Below are positions 22,858 to 35,121 of a DNA stretch of 64,000 nucleotides, piece by piece. The notes under the pieces are model-generated. The model was not told the DNA's origin and made no database searches. It was given only the letters and a program-made list of their open reading frames with translations. Origin of the DNA: Termitomyces sp. T153 (lineage: Eukaryota; Basidiomycota; Agaricomycetes; Agaricales; Lyophyllaceae); NCBI GenBank assembly GCA_018296165.2, contig JACKQL020000007.1, forward strand, positions 1,302,001 through 1,366,000, given 5' to 3'. Made by a program: the position numbers and the translations under genes. How positions within the stretch are numbered: the stretch's first letter is position 1; every line of letters begins with the position of its first letter.

Positions 22858-25800
22858 CTATATTAACGTGATTAGTATGTGGATCTCGTTTTCTTCGTGT
22901 TCGAGGTGTCTGTCCCCTATCCGTTGGCGCGCTTCCTCGTCCTTTTCCTCGGCTTTCTCCCTCCAGTGGGTTCGGTCAGGTCCGTAGGGTCTCTCGAATC
23001 GCCGCGTGCTGTTAATGTAACGGAATAGGACTCTGACTGCGTCTGCGTCGCTCAGAAGCTTGCTCAAGGCTTCTGGCGTTGTGCCTGTGGTTTTGCGCAT
23101 CTCTCTGCGGTGTCTGTCGTGCGCTCGGCATTCCAGTATGAAATGCTCGACTGTTTCTGGTGCTTCGTGGCAGGCATCGCATTTGGGTGAGTCCTCCTAT
23201 TGAATCTGTACAGATAATGGTTGAGGGGGCAGTGTCCCGTTCGTAGTTGGATGAGGATGGAGGCGTGTCGTCTCGGCAGGTCCTCTATGATTTGGATGGT
23301 CGTCTTCATTTTTGGCGCTTCCGGGTCTATGGCCCGGAGTCTCTCGAATCTGGGTGACTGTTTAATCCGCTGTTCGACCTCTTTTCACCACTTTGTTTTG
23401 TGCACTGCCATTGTCGCTGCCTTGGATGTTTTCAGGGGGCGCCTCAGGATGCTCAGTCCTTTGGTCTCCATTTCATCCCCCTCTGTGGCTCACTTTGCCT
23501 CCTTGTCTGCCTTCTTGTTGCCTGGGATGCTTTTGTGTCCCAGCATCCAGTACATATTGATTCTTATGCGTGCGTCAATCTTCCTGATCCTCTGGATTCC
23601 TTTCAGGACTTCATCCACCAGATATCTTGCCGTGCCTCTCTCCATCACCCCTAGTGCCTTCATCCCTACCTGGTTGTCTGTTCCTATTGTCACATCCCTT
23701 ATCCTCCCTCTATCCCTTATCCTCCCTCTACCCCTTACTTCCCTCCTCAGCAGCTCCATTTCCAGCAGTTGCCCCATGCATTCCCCTTCAGAACCATGTA
23801 CTTTTTGTCTGATTCCAAACACTTCCTCATCACCTTGATGCCCCCCTCTCATCCTTCTGTACAACACCACTGTTGCCCTGATCTTCCCTCCATGACCTGA
23901 TCTATCAGAATATATTCTTATTTCTGCCTCATTGTTTCCTCCTTCTCCTCTGCTTCCTCCACCTTCCCATCTATAATCACTCCTATCGGACACTCCTACT
24001 CTGGTGGGTGCCAAACAACCATGATTGTCTCCATGTTGTTTGGGTGCTGTCCATATGCTTTCATCATGTAGTGTAGTGGTGCTCTGTGCCTCTTGACAAA
24101 GGCAGTTGCTCTCCTGGCTGGCTTGTATAGTAGGTGCATGTCTGGCATTAAGGTGATGTACACTGCTGCTGTGATGCATATCTTCTTGACTCTTGTTGGT
24201 ACTGGCATCAGTCCTGTGTGTGCATCTAGCATGTCTGTCAGTGTTGTCTTCAGTGTGCCCAGGATCTGTAGGGTGCTCATCCTCTGCACTCTGCTCATCT
24301 TTTCCATGAACTTCTTTGTATCCCTTCCACCTCCATGTCTGGTGCACACCAAACATCTGCTGCATACATCATGCTTGGGACCACTACTGCCTCATACATC
24401 TTTTTTATAAACATCCCCTTAACTCCCCTGTTTGTTTTGGCCAGTCTCTTTGCCTGCATCACTATTGCCACACCTTTTCTCTGTGCATATGCCACATGCT
24501 TTCTGAACCTTAGCTTCTGGTCCAGTATGACTCCTAGGAATTTGTGGGATATCTCCATCTTTATCCTTGTACTGTTGATGGTGATTGTTGGCCTTGTTGC
24601 CAGCTTCATCTTGCCCCTCCTCCTCCTGTCTTTCTCCCTCCTCCCCAAGAAACCCATTCCTACAAACATCTTGATCTTATATATTGAGTGGTGTGTTCTT
24701 GCCCATTTGCTTACTCCTCCTCTCCTTCTCATCATGTCTCCACTCTCCTGGCTGTTTCCTCTATGCTGTCCCCCTCTACCACCAAGTATGTGTCATCTGC
24801 AAACAACCCTGCCAGCTCTCTCTTTCTTTTCCTTGCTCCTTTGATCTGTTCCATGTTGTAGAAATTGTAACAAAGCCCTGATGTGTTGCAGCCCTGGTCT
24901 AGGCCACTTTCCACTTATATTGTGTGTGAAATATAATCATTGAAGGCAATCACCATCCTCTGCCCCTCCAACTTCCTCTCAAACCACTCCACCACCTCCT
25001 CTAGCATCCCTCTCTTCCTCATCTCCTTTGCTAACACTCTGGGGATTGTGTTGGGGAATGCTCCCTTCATGTCCATGAAAATCAGCACTACCTCCTTCCC
25101 CCTTCTCCATATGTTCTTAATGAATGCTACCAGCATATGGAGAGAATTTGTTGTGGACCTTCCCAGTCTCCCTCTGAACTGATATTTTGGCAACAAGTTG
25201 GCTTTCTCCACTCAGTACACTAGCTTTGTCTTGATGTATGAGGACAGTACCTTTGCAATCATGTCAAGCAGGGCAATTGGCATATAGGAATTTGAGTTAC
25301 CATAGTTATCTCTCCCTGGTTTGCACAACACCATCATCTTGGAAACCTTCCATCTCTCTGGGTAGATCTTGTGCTCAAAGGTGGCTCTGAAAATGGGTCC
25401 CAAGTATGGCACAATTGCATACCTTGTCTTCAACAACACAACATTTGGTATCCTGCTCAGGCCTGGTGCTTTGTGCAGCTTCAGCTTGGTAATTGCTGTG
25501 TAGATCTCTTTATCTGTTATGGGCCCCTAATCAAAAGCTAGTGTCCCCCTCCCCTCCTCTCCTTCTGCCTCCTTCTCTTTATTCTGCAGTGCCTTGTAGA
25601 AAAAGGCCTTGTGAAACAGTCTTGCTTTCTCTTCATTCTCCACCATCTCTTATATGCTATCCCCCACTCCTGTCTTCAGTACCAGTGTCCTCACTCTGCC
25701 CCCATCTGATGGTGCCACCATTATAAAGCCCTTTGTATCCCAAATTAACTGTGCATCTACTGACAGCAACCATTCCTCCCAGTGTGCTTCCTTTGCTGTC

Positions 25801-26800
25801 TTGATTGCCTGACTGTAGTTGTTTTGTGCTCTCTGAAAGTCCTCATGTGCCTGGTGCCCTTCAATGTAAATCACTCTGTCTGACTCCCTTTCCATTGCCC
25901 TTGCTCTCATCCTCATTTTTGATAGCTTTCTGCTCCACCACCTTTTTGTGTGGCTTGTCTCCCTCCTCTTTGGTACCTTAGCTCCCACTGTCCTCCCCAG
26001 TGCCTCCATTACTTCATCCAGCCACTTCTCCACTTCCTCCCTCCTCTTTATCCTTCCTGTGTCCACCCCCTCCAGTTGCCTCCCCAACTCCTCCTTGAAT
26101 TCCTTCCAGTCCACCATCTTGAAATTCCTCCCCTTTTCCTCTTTGCTTGCCTCCATTGTTAGGTCAAATACTGTAATGATTGGGAAATGGTTGATGTTTG
26201 GTGGTGCCTCACTCCCTCAGCACCTTGCACTGAGTCACTTGCTCTGTCAGACTGTGAGTGGTAAAAACATTATTTGGCCTCATTAGGTTCTTTTTCTCCA
26301 TTGCCTCCAGCATAGGGACACCTAGCCTGAGTGCCATCACCATCTGATGCCTCATCAACATGGCAATCAGCTCCTCTGCTGCCTCTAGGTTCCCCCTCAT
26401 GAAGAGGTGACCATTCTGCAGGCTATCCTACATGGGATGGTGTTGGTTGAAGTGTCTGACCCACACATCTGCTCTGTTCCTCCCCTTCTGTCTCCACTCC
26501 TCTGCACTTCTTAGGTAGAAGTCCAGTGCTCTGGTGCTTCTGGAGTGCTCCCTGTCATTATATATGTTGAAAATTCTCACTGTCTTTTCTTCTATCTTGA
26601 TGCTGATCCCCACTACATCTGTACTCTCAACATCCATCCTCTTCCATCTGTTTGTCACAATCCTCCTGCTTATGAGTGTGAGTGCTCTTGTTCTGCTTGC
26701 ATTCTCCTCATCATGTCCTTTAGTGTACACTGGGCACTATAGTTGGGTCACTCTTGACTTCTTGTTGAAGTTGAAATAGGGCTCCTGTATATATAGAATG
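22858..26800 (-). pseudogene. LINE ORF2 remnant: endonuclease, reverse transcriptase, RNase H
   Basis: Minus-strand pieces in several frames. The endonuclease segment (26730-26428) has VGISIKIEEKTVRIFNIYND. RT blocks: SYMPIALLDMIAKVLS, then FMDMKGAFPNT (the usual first catalytic Asp context), GLDQGCNTSGL and FADD (about 24,800, catalytic YxDD-type box with F). The RNase H block reads IYSDRSGHGGKI where SDGSG is normal, so a Gly is now Arg. A C-terminal LRTGHCPLN and a SPKCDACHEAPETVEHFILEC zinc-ribbon-like segment follow. Stops and frameshifts between blocks mean it cannot make an active protein as it stands. The final part, 23,480-22,858, is the least damaged. Confidence 0.8.
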
Positions 26801-26999
26801 TCAATGTCTTTGCCCAACACAAACAGTGCTACATGCTATGCATTGAGCAATTGTTCATATTCAGCTGCCAGATCTTGAGTGTTCTTCTCACTCTCCCTTC
26901 TCCCCTTCTCACCCCCTCCATCCCTCTACTCATTGGAATGACTGCTGGGAGAGCTGCCCTGCTTTTCTCTTCATCACCTCTATTGACTCCATCAGTGCC

Positions 27000-28790
27000 C
27001 CCATTTCCTCATCCCAGTTGAAGGCCTGTTGCCCCTTTTGGGAGCTCTTCAGGCCCTCTTGGGTGTTTGGTGGGCTATCCCCCCAGCTGAATTGGTCTAG
27101 AGTGGTTTGCATACCTCTTTGTGTTCTGCTGACTTTGTTTCTGTTCTCCTGCCTTTTACACCCCAGGTCTTCTGTTTCTCCTGTTCTCAGGCCTCCTCCT
27201 GATCCCCTAGCCCCTCCCACTAGCCTTCCCTGTCTCACCCCTCTAATGGTGAATCCTCCAATTACACCTCCTGTTGGCCCACTCTGTTGTCCTGGTCCTC
27301 TGACCATATGTGTCACATGTCTGTCATTGATTCTCTCCCATATCTACAGCACAGCTGATTGGTCAGGAAGTACTTGTACTTCAGCTCTGGTGGTCTGCTC
27401 ATCAGTTGGTTCTTTGCCTCAATGAATGCCAGGCATGATCTTGCTGAAGATAGGTGGTTGTGTTTGATGCCTCTTGCTTTGCAACTAATGCATGTGAACT
27501 TAGTGGGGTCTGTTTCCCTGCAGACTTTTGTTCTGTGGTCTTTTGTGCATATTGTGCATGTATCCTTCTGTTTACATTTATTAGCTATGTGCCCTCTCCC
27601 ATACCTCTGATACTTGAGGCATTGCTTCAGTTCTTGATCCATTTTCCTAGCCATAACCCTCTTCCCTTCAATGGCCAGCCCATGTCATATCATGTGGTTT
27701 GTTCCATTGTCTGATGTGAAAAATAGCACCAAGTGTGCTGTGCTACCTTTTGGTTCTCATGCCAAGCATGTGGAGGTCTTGCTCACTTTGCTGCTACCAG
27801 TTCTCCTGTGTGAAGGCCATTACCTCTTTCTATTTCCTCCAGCTTCTCTGTGGTCACATTGCACAGTGTCACTGGAATAAACTCAATAAGGACATTGTGC
27901 ACTCTATCCTTGATGGTTGCTCCCACTCAGAATTTCTCTAGGTAAATGGTTCACACCTCCTCTTTCATGAGCCATTTGGCTGCTTTGATGCTCCCTAGCT
28001 CATATAGCATTCCTCCATTCTTCAGTTTCCATGCTATGATAAAGTCTACCTTGGAGCTGTCCAGTCCTTGGATGCCCATCATGTCTTTCACAATTCAGGC
28101 CTTCTCAATTAGCTCCTTTTTGGTCAGCTCCTTCCACCCTCCTGCCCCTTGCACATTATCTATAATCACTTGCCTGGTTTTGTTTGAAGCCCTCTGCACC
28201 ATGTCCTTCCTCTCAGCTCTTCTTGCTGCATTCACATACAATGCACCCCCTTTAGCCATCCTCCACTGCCATCCTCCTTCTCCCTCATTTTCCCCCCCTT
28301 TCAATGCCACTATCTCCATTACCTGCCCTTCTTCCAACCCCTCTCTGCCCTCCCTTGCTTGTTCTGCCATACTCTTCAATGATTTCATCAATGCCTCCAC
28401 CAAATTCTCTGACACTTCTCTGCATTCCTCCATCACCTTTCCAACTGCCTCTGTCACCACCTTCTCCACTTCCCCCACCACCATGTCCTCCATCCCAAAT
28501 GCTACTGCTCTCATCCCATCTCTGATGTCCATTGGCACTCCTTAAAAGTTGCAGCAGTACATTCTTCAAGCTGTCTGCTTTTGTTTTGTTGCTTATGTTG
28601 TCCAGGTGCCCATTTGTACTTAGCCAGTCCTTGGCTTTGCTTGCATTGTTCATGCTGGGGTTTTTCACTTGTATTTCTTGTTCCATGGATGCACTGCAAG
28701 TGGTTACCCCTCCAGTTTTCCTTGCACCTGGCATGGCTGTCTTCTGTGTTGACCTGCCACTGTTTGCCAGCATTTTGTGGTACTTTCAAT
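27000..28790 (-). pseudogene. LINE ORF1 remnant with CCHC zinc knuckles
   Basis: On the minus strand, 27654-27313 reads CLKYQRYGRGHIANKCKQ and then CTICTKDHRTKVC and CISCKARGIKHNH, i.e. two or three CCHC-type knuckles as in Tad-like ORF1/gag proteins. One Cys of the first knuckle is now Tyr (YQRYG where CQRFG-like is usual). Upstream pieces (28538-28095) form a charged helical domain. Stops interrupt the frame at many points, several as TAG/TGA where Trp, Arg or Gln would be expected. Confidence 0.72.
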
Positions 28791-29674
28791 GTATTTGAGC
28801 ATGTAGAAGAATTAGAGTAGGGTGTTATAGGGTCTATCTACTTCTAAACTATACTTCCTCTGTCCCAATGTTTCATTGAGTCTGTATTCAACTTGTTTTC
28901 CCACAGTGAGATGATGGTGGTAGCAGATCAAAAGTGGTCCCTTTGGAAACATGGTAATGCCATGTTACCCTACCATAACTAGTTCCATTCAATATTTTCA
29001 GACAAGAACTAGCCATACACAGATAGCAACAAGGGCATCAAGACTATAGAAATTCACTCAAACCCACAATGAGGGACTTATATCTGACAGCAAAGGTAAC
29101 AAATGGCAATGGTCAATATTGAACCCAAGCTCATTATAGTGACATTTTGAAAATATTACAGAACAGTTTGAGCCTGACTTGTTCTTCCAATGCTTTCCCT
29201 TGCTAATGAGCCTTTCCTGTAGTATTGCACCAAACACTCCTTGCACATATGAATTACCTATCCATGGCAATGATGATTTTCCATATCTACTTTAGTTTCC
29301 CAATTGTTGTTGATTCAGTATCAATATAGACAACTAATCATGTACTATATATGTTATATAGTATACAAATAATACACATATGGTATACCATTGTTTACAC
29401 ATATCACCTGTGATTGTCAACTCATCTGGCCTGTTACATGTCAATGACAAGCAGGCAATACAAAAGAAGTGGAGACAGGACAAAGGATTTGCCCACAGGA
29501 GGGGCAATGGCTCCATGACAGAACCAGAACTGCTCAAAATTTTATATATTGCCAGGTAATAATAAGTACAAATGTATATATGCTTAGGCTGGAATGTTGG
29601 ATATAAAGAGGAATCAGTAGCTGTTGAATCTTTGCATTGTTAGAACCTCTTTGGCTGGAACTGGAATCATCAAA

Positions 29675-29934
29675 TAGTTCTACTGGAGAAGGGCTGTTCA
29701 AACAGTGTGAGTGAGCATGGAATTGAAGGGGTTGAAGATTTCACTACTGACTTATGGGACATCCTATGACTTTGTTTGATCCTCATCTTTTCACTTTGTC
29801 ACTGAGGTTTAGTTCTACTGGAGAGAGGCTGTTCAAACATGTGAGTGAGCATGGGATTGAAGGGGTTAAAGATTTCACTACTGACTTATGAGACATTCTA
29901 GGACTTTGTTGATCCTTTTCAGTTTGTCAGTGAG
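29675..29934. repeat. 136-bp tandem duplication, two copies
   Basis: Two copies starting at 29675 and 29811 share TAGTTCTACTGGAGA, then GGCTGTTCAAACA, GAGTGAGCATGG and TTTCACTACTGACTTATG. They differ by scattered substitutions and small indels, mostly C/T and A/G changes. Confidence 0.85.
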
Positions 29935-30092
29935 GAAAGTACAAGATTGCAAATACACAAAAACAATAGAAGAAGCAGGGATATAATTTGGGAAAAATCT
30001 AAAAAATGACATGTACCCAAGACTATATATATTTTGCAGGAAAATTGAAAAATGGCATGTGCCTTGCTCAAACAACTTATGGATAACATCTG

Positions 30093-30250
30093 CCCCAATC
30101 CTTTGCCATGTCAACACTATCCCCAATCCTTTGCCATGTCAATACTTTCTCCAATCCTCTGCCATATCAACACTTTCCCCTGCCATATCAACACTTTCTC
30201 TGATCCTTTGCCTGGTCAGCACTTTCCCCAATCCTTTGCTATGTCAACAC
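30093..30250. repeat. Minisatellite of about 28-30 bp units
   Basis: Five to six units of CCCCAATCCTTTGCCATGTC plus AACACTTT, with one shortened unit near 30,178. Sequence drift between units is mostly transitions. Confidence 0.85.
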
Positions 30251-30287
30251 TAGTCCACCTCTTTCATCTTCTTTGAATACTCCTACA

Positions 30288-30343
30288 GTTAAGACCTGAA
30301 TCATTAAGTTTCACTTTTGATACTTAATGATTTAGGTCTTAAC
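30288..30343. repeat. 22-bp near-perfect inverted repeat (hairpin)
   Basis: Arm 30288-30309 (GTTAAGACCTGAATCATT then AAGT) pairs with 30322-30343 with one mismatch in 22, around a 12-nt loop (TTCACTTTTGAT). Such stems can be remains of transposon ends or strong transcript hairpins. It stands alone here. Confidence 0.85.
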
Positions 30344-33300
30344 AGCAGGGAAAGTGTCAAGATGGCAAAGCATCTGAATGTATCCTTCCCCCAGGATCAC
30401 ATGTATATTTGCTTCATCCTGTTAAAGAAGCATTGATATTTTTACACAAAAAACCAGTTAAAAAAGTCATGATTATGTGTATGAACCTCCTGTGACTATG
30501 TGATTGCAGATCCATGATCATGTTTACCCATTCTCCCAGGATCACATGTATGTATGGCTCTTTAAAAAGCATCAACATTTTAATCCTGTGGACTTTTCAA
30601 AAATGCCAAGCAACCTTCCCATGTCATCTAGTGAGTATTACCAACCTTTCAATCTTTGGTTCAAATCTTACTGAACAATTAGTGTTTATTCTCAATCTTT
30701 AAAATCTCACTGAACAGTCCCCTTTTCTCTCCTCCAAAAGACAACACTTTGCCCAGTACAATATTCCCATCTCTTCTAGTCACTCCCTCTTGCTTGTGCT
30801 TGCAATACAGTCTGGATGACTGAGTGGCTTGCATGATTCTTTGAAAGTATACTACATTGTGGCACATCCTCCTATATCTACCTATTAGGAATAATATTTA
30901 ACCTTATTTACATGAAATAATGAGGCATATTTTGCAACACAAAAGCAATGACAGGAAGATAGATTTGCCCAATTGATTTGCCCAAATTGTCATGACAACC
31001 CATTCTAGCACCAGCCAACCAGCCACCTGCATTTTTGATTGGCCTGCCACATGTGTTTGGCTTGCTCCACTACCCAAGTTTCAACTGCTGGCTTTTGCTA
31101 GTATATCCCACTAATCAATGTGGCAGCTCATTATTCTACTTCAGCATCGGCCAAAAGTTGCTCAGAAAATATGGCCAAATATGACTTGGGACTAAATATT
31201 TGATCAAAGGATGACATGGCCAGGAGGAGTGAGTGTTCTGAGGATGGAAGCCAAGGGAGCAATGTAGAGTGATTGCTGTATGATTATAAGTAATAAAATG
31301 CCACTTGTTCATATGAACATCTATCAACAAGATCACTCTTCAGAGGTTTTGGTGATGAGTCCACTTGTTTCTGATACCTGCACTGTATATGGTGAAAACA
31401 TCAATATATGTGCTATTTTTTGTTGGTCTGGAATGACCTTGTGAGGTGACCTGTGCAAAATGTCATTGTTTAGCTCAATTCATTTGGGACCCACTGACAA
31501 TTCAATTTAAAACATCCTCAGGACAATCTCAGAGGGATTTTTGGGATATATATTCAAATGTCAAGGCATGCAATACAGGTACAGTAAAGGAGTGATAACA
31601 CATCATCTGTATATACTGGTTTTCACCATGTCCTTCACAAAATATCAACTATTGAAATTTGGATCTGAATTATCATAAGGGCAGATTTCATTTGTTCACT
31701 TGAGGATGAATGTTCAGACTTTGCTTATGAGCCTCTGTCATGATCCTTACAACACTGATAGAGAAGGAGTGACTACCAATATATTGAACATGATATATGA
31801 TGCTATGATAAGACATGTATAAAATGAAATTTATCTAGTGAAGCTTCATGAGGAGATTCATCATACTTGGCATTTGCACATGACTTGTTGAACCCAAAAA
31901 GAGAGAAGATTCACCATATGTTGGAGAGTGAGATGATAGGCCAATTGTTGGTAAAGTAAAGGGAATGTCACTGCTGATACCAGACATAGATATGGTTTCT
32001 TGTTCACCTAGTACAAAGTGAGTCATGTCCCACTTAAGCATTGTGGCAATGTAGCTATATGGTGAATAGAATATTGTTAGTTACATGCTAGAAACATAAG
32101 ACAGATAGAACCTTACTCTTGCCACTGAGGGGTGCCCCAATCACTGCCCTAATCCAATAACTTTACTTTGAACCAATTATCCACTGAAAACCAATAATCA
32201 TGCCCTTTTTGGGAGTGCCCACCGGTATACTCATCTGTTTGTCTTTGTTTAGTGGGTTGTGTTGCTGTGTCTGTACCATCTGGATTGGGGGTACTAGCCT
32301 GAGGAGGAGAACCATCAATAGGAGGAGTGGCAGTTTGTGGGCAGGAAGGACTAGGCATCACACTGTGTTCATTGTCTGAGTGCAAAACATTGACAAGATG
32401 TTAATTCTCATAAGTAAATCATCACTGGATAAGAATAAAATGCTCATCAGTTAATATAATCATGTGGAAGAAGAAAAAAACATACTAGAACTGAAAGACA
32501 TGCCTGCTTAATCACACCAACTCTGAATCCAGCACCACCTCTTTTGAATTAATTTGCAACTGCAAAACAAAAATTATTTAAGGTAGAAGTATTGTCACTG
32601 ATGACACTGTCTTGAAGCTAGCAACATGTAAGTAAGACATTGGTATGAATAAAGCTGAGAACTTACCAATTCATGCAATGCATTCTTGGAAACACAACAT
32701 TGAGTCTTGATAGCAGAGAGTAAGACATGTTCATAGTTGGAATTTTTGAAAATATGGGCAAGTTGACAGTATTCTTGACTTTTGCAAAGTGTTTTCTGGT
32801 TGTGATGTCAGGTGAAATACACCTCTCATCAGACCCCTGGATTGTTTCCTGCATTCCAGGCCTACCACTCATTGTAGGGCTCCCATCTTTGGAACACAGG
32901 TACTTTCAACCAAGGGCTATCTTTTGGTTATGTTTGTATGTGGTCATGTGCTGGGAGTCTGGAGATTGAGGCCATTTATGATGGATTTCTGCTTTTTGAT
33001 TAGACTTCAGATTTGGTTGTTGTTGGGTGTGTTTTCCAGAAGCTCTAGAGTAAATTTTCCAAACACTGGCATTGGGGATCCTTAGACTTGTTTTCTTTGG
33101 ATCTACCTCTGCCAGGTGAGTAGCTAGAACTCTAGAATTCCTTGTAGATATTGAATAGACTTTGGATCTCCCTCTGCCAGTTGTGTAATTGAGCCACAGC
33201 CTCCAGAGTTTGCCCTTACAAATAGATATCATTGAATATAGTTTGCAGTTTCTGTGTACTCTGACTTGAGGCTTGAAACATATCATCATTACTTGATATT

Positions 33301-33714
33301 GGAAGGCCATAACAAATACTTGAGAGGTGAGGTATGGTTTACTAAGGCCAGCACCAATCTATTCATCATAAGTAATCATCATATATAATATATACAAGAG
33401 AAATGCATACCTGAACATAGTCATGAAGACATGTTCAAATCTCTTGCTCTTCCTAACCAAAACCAGACTGGTCAGCAATGACATCAACAAATATTGGTTG
33501 GAGTATATTGGATGGAGGAGGCAGTGTCATTGAACTATGCTGACAAATGGTGTTGAGTGCTGGAAGTTCAGCATGGACCCCCCTACCTGTGTAGATGAAT
33601 TAGTAATGGTGCAAGCAATAAAAAAGACTCATTACTAGGGCTACCAACTTGAATATCATATGGGTGTTGACCTAATTCAGTGTCATTTAAGTCATGTTTG
33701 ACTAGTGAACACAC

Positions 33715-33874
33715 AGTACTCACCCAGACCATTGTGTTGGAGCATGCCATGGTTGAAATGTCAAGAAGCTTGATTGGGCATCATATAAGTTGTATTGTGT
33801 TTACCAGAAAACAGAGAGTACTCACTCAGGCTGTCATGTTGGAGCATGTCATGGTTGGAACATCAAGGAGCTGA
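33715..33874. repeat. 58-bp direct repeat, two copies 102 bp apart
   Basis: Copies begin at 33715 and 33817. They share AGTACTCAC, GTTGGAGCATG and CATGGTTG, then TCAAG with AGCT, differing mainly by transitions. Confidence 0.8.
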
Positions 33875-34399
33875 AGTTATGAGAAACAAAATTATAGGCA
33901 GCATTACATTATATAGACTTACTTGCTTGATTACTGGGAGTAGAATTGTGAGGAGATACTATGAGGTCTTGTCAGTAAATATATACTGCAAAGACTAAAT
34001 TGGCTACTTACTGGAGCTGCTACCTGAATCTGTCCTGAAAGGTGGGGGCCAGGTTGACAAGCTTACTGTAATTCTATTTTATTGAGTTGATGCAGGTATC
34101 TGGAGTTGAGGGTTTGTTGGTAGACTCATTAATGGCATAGAAAGGCCCTGACTGGTTAGTGGGAGTGGTGAAGGCATAGAAAAATCTTGGCCAGTTGTTG
34201 ATATAGAAAAGCTCTGTCCATTTTGCATAGAGACCATAATTGTATCCATATGTATATATGTTTGAATATGAATAGCAAAGAGTTCAAAAGTTTTCTGATC
34301 TGGGAGTGGAATTTGGTTTAAGTGCACCTCACCCTCTTCATGAGACTTGCACTCAATGTTCATGGCATGTAATCCCTTGTAGTATCCTTCTTTGGAGGT

Positions 34400-34475
34400 A
34401 GTCTGACCTATTGTCTTGGCATTAGTCTGATCCATTGTCTCTGCATCCATCTGATCCATTGTCCCTGCACCCTGT
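34400..34475. repeat. Short tandem repeat inside the kinase pseudogene
   Basis: Units of about 27 bp (TCTGATCCATTGTCTCTGCA) encode, on the minus strand, repeated TMDQ-type units. Confidence 0.6.
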
Positions 34476-35074
34476 GCCATGGTCTCTGGCATGTTAAGGA
34501 TAGCACACTCAAGGGCATTGATAAACATGTCACAGCAATCCTCTGGAGGATCCTTTACAGTTTGTGATGCAGGATACAGTGCACCCCAGATGCATTTGAG
34601 TGCTGGTACTAAGGGGTTGAAGATTGGTTTGACATGACTTAGGATTTGTTTGTTAAGATAGTTATGGAATTGAGCCATTTTTATCTCCCCAAGAGTTTCC
34701 AGTCCAAGCTGTAGTAAAAACCAAGAAGCAAGAGGTTTAGGAAGAGTCACCATGCAGAAATTCTGATCATTGGGCTTGTTGAAGTTGTTGGTTTGAGTCA
34801 CAATAAAGATTAAAACATGAAACAAAGACTCCAAATCATATCCCATGCAATGAGGAGCAGTAAGATTCATTACAAGGTGTATAGCCATGAAAGGGGTTGT
34901 GCTCTGGAAATCCATTAATACATATGTACAGTGTCATGTGCAGATAGACTTATGGTTCTGACACCAAAATTATCAATGTTCACCATATCTTGAGCAGGTG
35001 ATCTTATGGCTGTTGAGGGCCCAAAAGACCATGAGTCTACTGAGGCATCTTCTTGGGTGAATGAAGGGATGGCA

Positions 35075-35121
35075 GATGAAGGGGCAGTGGATGAAGAGGC
35101 AGTGGATGAAGAGGCAGTGGA
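35075..35121. repeat. 15-bp tandem repeat, three copies
   Basis: GGCAGTGGATGAAGA repeated three times, preceded by a related unit. On the minus strand it encodes STASS units in a 104-codon frame (35229-34915). Confidence 0.75.

Larger units (their letters stand above)
22680..28800 (-). mobile_element. Decayed Tad-like non-LTR retrotransposon (LINE)
   Basis: About 6.1 kb, read on the minus strand. In order: gag-like ORF1 (28,790 to about 27,000), AP-type endonuclease remnant (about 26,800-26,150), reverse transcriptase (about 25,450-24,700), RNase H (about 24,000-23,490) and a C-terminal region ending at a stop at 22,858. The 3' end appears to be near 22,680, where the minus strand shows AATCA-type short tandem units (TGATCAAATCAAATCAAACC), a common LINE tail form. 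There are no long terminal repeats. The layout with CCHC knuckles, endonuclease, RT and RNase H fits the Tad clade of fungal LINEs. Boundaries are approximate: I could not define a target-site duplication. Confidence 0.82.
28801..34078. other. CpG-depleted repeat tract without a recognisable gene
   Basis: 5.3 kb of A/T-leaning DNA with no frame above about 135 residues and no domain I recognise. It contains the tandem repeats and hairpin listed separately. Minus-strand frames at 33310-32906, 32872-32663, 32385-32149 and 32041-31835 run in order and may be pieces of one eroded gene or transposon ORF. Their sequence is not diagnostic. Confidence 0.5.

Noticed and set aside
23221..24844. Long Leu/Pro/Ser-rich plus-strand frames (up to 205 aa)
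   Set aside because: Antisense to LINE RT and RNase H remnants identified on the minus strand.
27946..28545. 199-aa plus-strand frame
   Set aside because: Antisense to the LINE ORF1 charged helix; Ser/Thr/Pro bias comes from the depleted complement strand.
22680..28800. LTR retrotransposon
   Set aside because: No terminal repeats and no integrase or protease; block order fits a LINE.
30640..30680. tRNA-like GGTTCAAATC box
   Set aside because: No matching A box or cloverleaf around it.
29675..33874. CRISPR-like array
   Set aside because: Repeats are contiguous tandem copies without unique spacers, in a eukaryotic genome.
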